Assembly: GCF_964030965.1 (NCBI RefSeq) | Contig: NZ_OZ034999.1 | Location: 1,922,001 to 1,986,000 of the forward strand | Direction of reading: 5' to 3' | Length of the DNA: 64,000 nt | From: Spiroplasma endosymbiont of Amphimallon solstitiale | GTDB lineage: Bacteria > Bacillota_I > Bacilli_A > Mycoplasmatales > VBWQ01 | Shown here: positions 56,012-64,000 of the stretch, piece after piece | Layout: each line of letters opens with the position of its first letter | How positions within the stretch are numbered: position 1 is the stretch's first letter | Made by a program: the position numbers and the translations under genes | Notes under the pieces: model-generated | The model's database searches: none | What the model saw: only the letters and a program-made list of their open reading frames with translations | Told to the model about the DNA's origin: nothing

Positions 56012-56196
56012 TTTTACTTTCTTTTCTAATATATTCTGTTGCTTGTAGCATAAAGAATATATATTTTTATTTTTATATTATTAATACTATTAGTTTTATT
56101 CATTCCAGAAATTCTGGGCTCAAAAATAAATTGTGAAATTTTAAAAAGAAATCGAGGCATTCGATTCAATATTTATTTAATTTGTGTTAAACAAAT
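56012..56196. promoter_or_regulatory. Phage intergenic region with palindrome
   Basis: CCAGAAATTCTGG (about 56104-56116) is a perfect 13-bp palindrome. TTTCAGAAATTTTGG in the other prophage control region (about 47902-47916) is similar. It may be a repressor site. ATCGAGGCATTCGAT nearby also forms a short dyad. Confidence 0.4.
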
Positions 56197-57570
56197 GAGG
56201 CTTTTTAGAAATCTGTGTATCTTTGTTTTACAAAGTACTAGTTCAGATTAATTCTATCTTCAAATTTTATCATAAAATGAGCAATTGCTGTATTTCAATT
56301 TTGAATAGGCAATGTTCATTTTTTTGTTATATTTTCAATTGCTAAATAAAATATTTTAAAAACTGACATATCATTAGGAAAAGCTTTTTTGTTTCTAATA
56401 ACTTTTCGTAATTGACTATTAACAGATTCAATAGCATTTGTTGTATAAATTACTCTTTTGATTTCTGCAGGATAACTAATAAAAATCATCAAATTTTCTC
56501 AATTTTTATATCAAGATTTAGCAATTTGGGAATATTGTTTATTTCATTTACTTTCAAATGATTCTAAAGCTTGCATTGCTTGTTCTTCACTACATGCACT
56601 ATAAATTGGTTTTAAATCTGTAACTAGAGTTTTTCGATGTTTGTATGAAACATATTTTAAACTATTTCGAATTTGATGAACAATGCATAATTGATGTTCT
56701 GTTTTAGGATAAACTGCTTGTATTGCTTCTGACATGCCTGTTAAATTATCACTACAAGCAATCAAAATATCATTTAAGCCTCGATTTTTCATTTCTGTGA
56801 AATTAGCTAATCAAAATTTAGCACCTTCATTTTCACTAATTCATAAGCCTAAAACATCTTTTTTACCTTCTAAATCAACTCCTAATGCTATATAAACTGA
56901 TTTATTAATAATCCGTTTATCTTGTCGAACTTTAACTACTATACAATCAAAATAAACAATCGGATAAATGCTTTCTAATGGTCGATTTTGTCATGTTTTG
57001 ACATCATCAATAACATCATCAGTAATTTGACTAATAACACTTTCACTAATATCAGCACCATGATATAACTCTTGTAACTGCATTCTAATGTCAGATAGAG
57101 TCATACCTTTTGCATATAGTGAAAGCACTTGTTGATCAAAACCATCAAATCTTCGCTGTCTTTTTGCAACTATTACAGGAGTAAAATCACTATTGCGATC
57201 TCTTGGTACATCAATCTCAATTTTACCTTGTTGAGTTATTAATTTTTTTGAACTTGTACCATTACGAGCATTTTCAGTATTACTATGTTGATTTTTTTCA
57301 TATCCTAAATAATTTTGCATTTCAGAATTCAACATTTTTTCAACTAAACGTTTTGTTAATTCTTTATATAAACCCCCTTCTTTAAAAACTGTTGTTAAAT
57401 CTTCAGTATTTTCTAATAATAAATCTACTGCTTTTGATATTGGATCATTATTATTAATATTTTGTTTTTTAGCCATCTGTAACTCACTCTTTCTAGTCAT
57501 TTAATTATATTTACTAGAATTAATTAAACATAGTTATTTTTGTAAGTTACACAGATTACTAAACATTGCC
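56197..57570 (-). mobile_element. IS256-type insertion sequence, copy E
   Basis: 1374 bp. Flanks do not match each other; the right-hand GAAAAAAA matches the right flank of copy C in reverse complement. Confidence 0.9.
56238..57500 (-). CDS. IS256-family (Mutator) transposase
   Basis: 420 aa, intact, near-identical to copies C, D, F and G. Confidence 0.9.
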
Positions 57571-57691
57571 GAAAAAAATAAAAGAAACTTTAAAAATTAT
57601 TGAAAGTGATAGTTATAAAGAAGAACTAAAAAAACATAATGAAATCATTGAAAAACATAAAAATTTAATGAAAGGACTAAATAATGAATAA
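57571..57691 (+). pseudogene. 3' piece of a split phage gene
   Basis: Reads KIKETLKIIESDSYKEELKK to KGLNNE and stop at 57689-57691, without a start. Completes the frame begun at 53325 on the other strand. Confidence 0.65.
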
Positions 57692-57809
57692 AGAAAAATT
57701 AATTAATTATATTAAAAAACAACAAAAATTCTATAACGGTACAGAAATAGATTTGATACTTGATATTTTATTGCAAAAAATAATTAATGGTGAATTTAAT
57801 AATGAATAA
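57684..57809 (+). CDS. Phage small protein, 41 aa
   Basis: MNKEKLINYIKKQQKFYNGT, ending INGEFNNE; same small family as 50402 and 50526. Overlaps both neighbours. Confidence 0.55.
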   Translation: MNKEKLINYIKKQQKFYNGTEIDLILDILLQKIINGEFNNE

Positions 57810-57909
57810 ATGTAAAAAATGTAATAAAAGAATCTGATTAAGTAAAAATTGATGTATGACATGTTTAGAAATAATAGTTAATAATTTAAATAAAAATAAG
57901 GAGAAATAG
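57802..57909 (+). CDS. Phage zinc-finger-like small protein, 35 aa
   Basis: MNKCKKCNKRIWLSKNWCMT with CKKC and CMTC; near-identical to 50293-50400. Confidence 0.6.
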
Positions 57910-57912
57910 ATA

Positions 57913-58167
57913 GTGAATAAAGACCAAGAAATTATTAATGAATATAATAAAAAACGTAATAAAGAAATAACTGAAGAACATTTATATAATATAGAAAAAT
58001 TAAGAGAAGAGTTTAAACAAAAAGTAATTAATAAATATAATGAAAAATTAATTATCTGATTGAATAAGCAAATTAGTATTTGTTTATGTGATTCATTAAA
58101 AGAAGCAGGTAAACTTACTGCTTATTATAAATTAATTGAGTTTATAGAAAATGGAGAACTTCATTAA
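57913..58167 (+). CDS. Phage helical protein, 84 aa
   Basis: GTG start after AAGGAGAAATAGATA. MNKDQEIINEYNKKRNKEIT, charged and helical; ends ENGELH. Unknown. Confidence 0.55.
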
Positions 58168-58412
58168 TGATAATATTACCTACTTTGTTTGAAAATAAAG
58201 ATGAAATTGAAATATTATCACCATTTCCAAAAGCAATTCATACAAGTAATGATATTAGAGCAATTATTTTAAAACAATATCCAAATGTTAAATCAAAACA
58301 CATAATTGTTTCTGATCCCGAAAGTAATGTTGCATTAATAGTTGGTGATAATGATGTTTATCAAGGTTGAATTAAAGTAACAGTTAAAAAATTAGAAATT
58401 AAAGGAGAATAA
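58167..58412 (+). CDS. Phage protein of unknown function, 81 aa
   Basis: ATGA overlap with the preceding stop. MIILPTLFENKDEIEILSPF, compact alpha/beta, ending KVTVKKLEIKGE; one TGA=Trp. Unknown. Confidence 0.55.
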
Positions 58413-58413
58413 A

Positions 58414-59067
58414 ATGCCAAGTATAGAAAATACACAATCAAATTATACTTTAACTAAATTAATAAGAACTGGTATAAGCCCAATTTGTGCAATGATAGGT
58501 ACAAGTGCTTATTATGGTCAAGTAATAGATAATTCAATATTGGGTTCAATTAATAGTTTATTATTTGGTAAAAAATTAGGTTTAGATATATGAAATTTAA
58601 ATCAAAGACCAAATACTAAAACTAAATTAATTAATAGTTCTAAAAAAATCTTATTAGGTTTAGGAACAATTGGATTAGCAAATTATAGTAAATGAACTGA
58701 AAATAATATTAATCCTATTATTCCAACAACACCAATTCCAGTAACTACTACAACTACAACAGAAGGTCCTCCATGATTACTATTAAATAAACAAGAAAAT
58801 CAGTCATTAATGGATTGAGATACATATATTAGTTTAAATGCTTATGGTATTTCAAATCTTATTAGTGGAATTCTAGAATTAATACCTAATAAATTTGAAA
58901 CAATAAGAAAAATTTGTAATATGGCTACTGGTGGTGGTTTAATTTCAAGTGGTGTTGCAATGGGGATAAATAATGATTTTAATAATGCTTATGCAGTACC
59001 TACCATAATTGCTGGTGCAAGTGAAATTATCCATAATTATTACCTATGGAAAGAAAATTTGATGTAG
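58414..59067 (+). CDS. Phage membrane-associated protein, 217 aa
   Basis: AAAGGAGAATAAA then ATG: MPSIENTQSNYTLTKLIRTG. Weak hydrophobic segments (KKILLGLGTIGLANY, MATGGGLISSGVAMGI) and a Pro/Thr linker (TTPIPVTTTTTTEGPP). The stop lies in the next frame, which may be a continuation by a one-base shift. Possibly a holin-like or structural protein; not recognised. Confidence 0.5.
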
Positions 59068-59101
59068 AAATGCAAGAAACTAGTTTTACAAATGAAATAG
59101 C

Positions 59102-60475
59102 GAGGCTTTTTAGAAATCTGTGTATCTTTGTTTTACAAAGTACTAGTTCAGATTAATTCTGTCTTCAAATTTTATCATAAAATGAGCAATTGCTGTATTT
59201 CAATTTTGAATAGGCAATGTTCATTTTTTTGTTATATTTTCAATTGCTAAATAAAATATTTTAAAAACTGACATATCATTAGGAAAAGCTTTTTTGTTTC
59301 TAATAACTTTTCGTAATTGACTATTAACAGATTCAATAGCATTTGTTGTATAAATTACTCTTTTGATTTCTGCAGGATAACTAATAAAAATCATCAAATT
59401 TTCTCAATTTTTATATCAAGATTTAGCAATTTGGGGATATTGTTTATTTCATTTACTTTCAAATGATTCTAAAGCTTGCATTGCTTGTTCTTCACTACAT
59501 GCACTATAAATTGGTTTTAAATCTGTAACTAGAGTTTTTCGATGTTTGTATGAAACATATTTTAAACTATTTCGAATTTGATGAACAATGCATAATTGAT
59601 GTTCTGTTTTAGGATAAACTGCTTGTATTGCTTCTGACATGCCTGTTAAATTATCACTACAAGCAATCAAAATATCATTTAAGCCTCGATTTTTCATTTC
59701 TGTGAAATTAGCTAATCAAAATTTAGCACCTTCATTTTCACTAATTCATAAGCCTAAAACATCTTTTTTACCTTCTAAATCAACTCCTAATGCTATATAA
59801 ACTGATTTATTAATAATCCGTTTATCTTGTCGAACTTTAACTACTATACAATCAAAATAAACAATCGGATAAATGCTTTCTAATGGTCGATTTTGTCATG
59901 TTTTGACATCATCAATAACATCATCAGTAATTTGACTAATAACACTTTCACTAATATCAGCACCATGATATAACTCTTGTAACTGCATTCTAATGTCAGA
60001 TAGAGTCATACCTTTTGCATATAGTGAAAGCACTTGTTGATCAAAACCATCAAATCTTCGCTGTCTTTTTGCAACTATTACAGGAGTAAAATCACTATTG
60101 CGATCTCTTGGTACATCAATCTCAATTTTACCTTGTTGAGTTATTAATTTTTTTGAACTTGTACCATTACGAGCATTTTCAGTATTACTATGTTGATTTT
60201 TTTCATATCCTAAATAATTTTGCATTTCAGAATTCAACATTTTTTCAACTAAACGTTTTGTTAATTCTTTATATAAACCCCCTTCTTTAAAAACTGTTGT
60301 TAAATCTTCAGTATTTTCTAATAATAAATCTACTGCTTTTGATATTGGATCATTATTATTAATATTTTGTTTTTTAGCCATCTGTAACTCACTCTTTCTA
60401 GTCATTTAATTATATTTACTAGAATTAATTAAACATAGTTATTTTTGTAAGTTACACAGATTACTAAACATTGCC
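59102..60475 (-). mobile_element. IS256-type insertion sequence, copy F (complete)
   Basis: 1374 bp with perfect octamer GAAATAGC at 59094-59101 and 60476-60483. Confidence 0.92.
59143..60405 (-). CDS. IS256-family (Mutator) transposase
   Basis: 420 aa, intact. Confidence 0.9.
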
Positions 60476-60629
60476 GAAATAGCACATTTAATTAATAATG
60501 ATAATAGATTTTCAATTAATAGTGAAACAACTAGTCAATATGGTAGTGATAATATGAGTGAAGTTAATGTTAATGCAAATTTAGAATTTGATGAAAATTA
60601 TTATCATTTATAAAAAGGAGAATATTAAA

Positions 60630-60818
60630 ATGAAATATGCTTATTTATTAAAATATAAAACTAATTATGGAATTGAAACAAAATATAAATTATTTTCTAC
60701 AATTGAAAATGCTATTAATTTTCATAGAAATTATAAACATCATATATTAGAAAATGCTTATATTCAGGATTATCAAATATTAGTAATGGAATTAGATACA
60801 AATCAAAAAATTAATTAA
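60630..60818 (+). CDS. Phage small protein, 62 aa
   Basis: AAAGGAGAATATTAAA then ATG: MKYAYLLKYKTNYGIETKYK, compact alpha/beta. Unknown. Confidence 0.55.
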   Translation: MKYAYLLKYKTNYGIETKYKLFSTIENAINFHRNYKHHILENAYIQDYQILVMELDTNQKIN

Positions 60819-60836
60819 TGAAAGGAAAATATTGAA

Positions 60837-61025
60837 ATGAAAGAATTTATACATGAATTAATTATTATTGGAACAAGCGTTGGAACATTAATTTGTCGAG
60901 AAATTATTGTTTTATTAAAAAGATTTATCACAACTCCAAAACATGTTAGAGCAAATAACAAAATTATTAAACATCAAAAAAAATTAGCAAAGTTAAATGA
61001 AAAGATTAATAAAGAAAATAAATAA
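60837..61025 (+). CDS. Phage small protein with hydrophobic N-terminal half, 62 aa
   Basis: GAAAGGAAAATATTGAA then ATG: MKEFIHELIIIGTSVGTLIC with a membrane-like stretch to about residue 28, then Lys-rich. Holin-like by form only. Confidence 0.45.
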   Translation: MKEFIHELIIIGTSVGTLICREIIVLLKRFITTPKHVRANNKIIKHQKKLAKLNEKINKENK

Positions 61026-61041
61026 AAAAGTGGTGATGTAA

Positions 61042-61419
61042 ATGTTAGAAAATGAAAATAATGTTCAACAAACAACTGAACCTTTAACTGAAAATAATGC
61101 TTCTTCACAAGAAATAGAAAATAAAGTTAATGAAGCAGAAAATAAGTTAAATAAACTTAATCAAGAAATTAAAGAAAAAGAAATGATTAATATATTTAAA
61201 AAATATCAAGTTAAAACTGAATTTTATGATTATTTAAAATTTAAAACAAGTAATATAGAAAATTCAAAAATTGAAGAAACTATTAAAAAAATGATTAAAG
61301 AACAACCGGTATTTAAACAAACAATTAATACAGGTGGCAATAAACAAATAATTATTAATAATAAAACAAATGATAAAGAAAATTTTTTAATTAATTATAA
61401 AAAGAAAAATTATTTATAA
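61042..61419 (+). CDS. Putative phage scaffolding protein
   Basis: 125 aa, AAGTGGTGATGTAA before ATG. Acidic N-terminus rich in Glu, Asn and Gln, then a coiled coil (VNEAENKLNKLNQEIKEKEM) and a basic C-terminus. A short coiled-coil protein directly before a large capsid-like gene is the classic scaffold position in tailed phages. Sequence similarity to known scaffolds is not visible. Confidence 0.5.
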   Translation: MLENENNVQQTTEPLTENNASSQEIENKVNEAENKLNKLNQEIKEKEMINIFKKYQVKTEFYDYLKFKTSNIENSKIEETIKKMIKEQPVFKQTINTGGNKQIIINNKTNDKENFLINYKKKNYL

Positions 61420-61667
61420 ACGAAAGGAAGAAATAAAATGTCAGTACCATTTAATCAAAATTTAGACAATACAGAGAGATTAGTAGAAGCACCAGAATTT
61501 ATAGAGTTTTTTAAAATTTCAAATAGTCCATGGGCAAACTTTTTTCCTACTGAAATTGTTGACTCAGTAAATATTGAGTTTATTGTTAAAAAACCAAAAA
61601 AACCGGAAGTAAAAATTATTGCTTGGGATGATAAAAGTAAAAGATATGAATTACCATATGTTGATAC

Positions 61668-63041
61668 GAGGCTTTTTAGAAATCTGTGTATCTTTGTTTT
61701 ACAAAGTACTAGTTCAGATTAATTCTGTCTTCAAATTTTATCATAAAATGAGCAATTGCTGTATTTCAATTTTGAATAGGCAATGTTCATTTTTTTGTTA
61801 TATTTTCAATTGCTAAATAAAATATTTTAAAAACTGACATATCATTAGGAAAAGCTTTTTTGTTTCTAATAACTTTTCGTAATTGACTATTAACAGATTC
61901 AATAGCATTTGTTGTATAAATTACTCTTTTGATTTCTGCAGGATAACTAATAAAAATCATCAAATTTTCTCAATTTTTATATCAAGATTTAGCAATTTGG
62001 GGATATTGTTTATTTCATTTACTTTCAAATGATTCTAAAGCTTGCATTGCTTGTTCTTCACTACATGCACTATAAATTGGTTTTAAATCTGTAACTAGAG
62101 TTTTTCGATGTTTGTATGAAACATATTTTAAACTATTTCGAATTTGATGAACAATGCATAATTGATGTTCTGTTTTAGGATAAACTGCTTGTATTGCTTC
62201 TGACATGCCTGTTAAATTATCACTACAAGCAATCAAAATATCATTTAAGCCTCGATTTTTCATTTCTGTGAAATTAGCTAATCAAAATTTAGCACCTTCA
62301 TTTTCACTAATTCATAAGCCTAAAACATCTTTTTTACCTTCTAAATCAACTCCTAATGCTATATAAACTGATTTATTAATAATCCGTTTATCTTGTCGAA
62401 CTTTAACTACTATACAATCAAAATAAACAATCGGATAAATGCTTTCTAATGGTCGATTTTGTCATGTTTTGACATCATCAATAACATCATCAGTAATTTG
62501 ACTAATAACACTTTCACTAATATCAGCACCATGATATAACTCTTGTAACTGCATTCTAATGTCAGATAGAGTCATACCTTTTGCATATAGTGAAAGCACT
62601 TGTTGATCAAAACCATCAAATCTTCGCTGTCTTTTTGCAACTATTACAGGAGTAAAATCACTATTGCGATCTCTTGGTACATCAATCTCAATTTTACCTT
62701 GTTGAGTTATTAATTTTTTTGAACTTGTACCATTACGAGCATTTTCAGTATTACTATGTTGATTTTTTTCATATCCTAAATAATTTTGCATTTCAGAATT
62801 CAACATTTTTTCAACTAAACGTTTTGTTAATTCTTTATATAAACCCCCTTCTTTAAAAACTGTTGTTAAATCTTCAGTATTTTCTAATAATAAATCTACT
62901 GCTTTTGATATTGGATCATTATTATTAATATTTTGTTTTTTAGCCATCTGTAACTCACTCTTTCTAGTCATTTAATTATATTTACTAGAATTAATTAAAC
63001 ATAGTTATTTTTGTAAGTTACACAGATTACTAAACATTGCC
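61668..63041 (-). mobile_element. IS256-type insertion sequence, copy G (complete)
   Basis: 1374 bp with perfect octamer GTTGATAC at 61660-61667 and 63042-63049, inside the capsid-like gene. Confidence 0.92.
61709..62971 (-). CDS. IS256-family (Mutator) transposase
   Basis: 420 aa, intact. Confidence 0.9.
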
Positions 63042-64000
63042 GTTGATACAGATAAAATTAGTAAAAAAATAACTAAAAAATATCTTGCAGGAGAAATTAT
63101 TGCAGATGTAGATTTAAAAGCAAATAATGGACAAAATTTATTAGATAGTATGCAATATGAAGTTGCAAATGATTTAGCAGATAAATTGGCAATTGATGAT
63201 ACACAAGCAATTGCAAAATTTGCTACTAAAATCGATATTGAAGATACAACACCAGTAGACTATTTAAAATCGATGTTATCTGCTTGAAATACTTTGTTTC
63301 AATTTAGAAATATTGCAAATAGTAAATTTTTTATTACTAATGGTCTTTATGATAGTTTAGTTTATTTAGCAGATAATAAAGGTTTAATTACCGATAATCA
63401 GTTGGCACAACAATTACGTTTAAATGGAAATAATTTATATGTAAAAGGCGTATTATGTGAAATCGTTCTTGATGACTATATGATTTTTACTAATGATAAA
63501 AATGAACAACAATTAATGACCTTTGTTTTAGCAACACCAAGAGCGATGAAAAGATACATGATAGAAAATACAGTTATTTATGTAGATTTTATTAAAGATG
63601 CTAAAGCAGGAAGAGCATATAAAGTTGCTGGTGAAGTTGTTGGAGAAGCAATCCCATATATTTCTAATAATGAAACAACATCAAGATGAATGTTATGTGG
63701 AGTTATTAAAACAGAAAAAAATGATTTAAAAACTAAAATTACAGTTTTAACAACAAATATTACTGCAAATGTTAATAACAATAACAATGAATTAAATACA
63801 GAAATAAAAAGTACTAATGAATTTAAAACATTAAATCCTAATTTAACAAATCCAACTATTAAATATTTTAGTGATGCACAAGGAAAAACTAATGTAAGTA
63901 ATCAAAAACAAAAAGTAGGTGACTTATATATAACTATTACTGCAAATGTTAATGACTTAAATTATAAAGGAACAACAAATCCAATTAAAATAACTCTTAA

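Larger units (their letters stand above)
59046..60613 (+). pseudogene. Small phage protein interrupted by IS256 copy F
   Basis: Removing IS256 copy F and one GAAATAGC gives 61 aa: MERKFDVEMQETSFTNEIAH to FDENYYHL, acidic and Asn-rich. No ribosome site, so it depends on the upstream gene or is its frameshifted continuation. Confidence 0.5.
61438..64000 (+). pseudogene. Putative phage major capsid protein, interrupted by IS256 and open at the edge
   Basis: CGAAAGGAAGAAATAAA then ATG: MSVPFNQNLDNTERLVEAPE. Removing IS256 copy G (with one GTTGATAC) gives a continuous frame to the right edge (390 visible codons). HK97-like features include FFKISNSPWANFF, ITKKYLAGEIIADVDLKANN and long beta regions, but the identity is inferred from size and scaffold context. 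The C-terminal part is Asn/Thr-rich with ITITANVND. The gene is disrupted, so no virions are expected unless another copy exists. It mixes TGG and TGA for Trp. Confidence 0.5.

Overview
The window is AT-rich DNA that reads sensibly only with UGA as tryptophan (genetic code 4). Nearly every long gene has in-frame TGA codons, and TGG is rare. With polA-fpg-dnaB-dnaI-gapA-pgk, holA, comEC remnants and yloU-fakA, this points to a Mollicute, most likely a Spiroplasma with a decaying, insertion-sequence-rich genome. All coordinates below use code 4.

Layout. 1-5.6 kb: holA plus broken GDSL-esterase and comEC fragments cut by an IS1595-type and an IS30-type element. 5.6-7.7 kb: a phage-like module remnant (C-terminal fragment of a large phage protein, small membrane protein with a poly-G tract, Mbov_0401-like transposase). 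7.9-10.4 kb: threonine ammonia-lyase and a broken ABC ATPase. 10.4-13.9 kb: a pile-up of IS30 and IS256 copies. 13.9-19.7 kb: a longer copy of the phage-like module, with a portal-like gene. 20-24.8 kb: more IS copies around two related candidate structured RNAs. 24.8-33.1 kb: the housekeeping core (polA, fpg, dnaB, dnaI, gapA, pgk). 33.2-43.2 kb: decayed membrane-protein and Nudix genes, hpf and nested IS. 44-46.9 kb: yloU, fakA and a YugP-like membrane protein. 47.7-64 kb: tailed-phage DNA with many tiny early genes, ERF, two RuvC-like nucleases, SSB, then a scaffold-like gene and a capsid-like gene that runs off the right edge.

Mobile DNA dominates: eight IS30-type copies or pieces, seven IS256-type, two IS1595-type, two IS5-type, two Mbov_0401-like transposases and nine copies of a ~163-bp MITE. 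The MITE shares ends and 8-bp target duplications with the IS1595-type element. Target duplications let several events be reconstructed, including an IS256-mediated inversion of prophage DNA (53.3-56.2 kb) that splits one small gene into two pieces 4 kb apart.

Most notable: (1) the MITE/IS1595 pair, (2) the prophage inversion and the chimera of two related tailed prophages, (3) two structured-RNA candidates whose stems differ in sequence but keep complementarity, (4) poly-G tracts in paired small membrane-protein genes that could act as frame switches. Many genes carry single-base homopolymer shifts; decay and uncorrected sequencing error cannot be told apart from this sequence alone.
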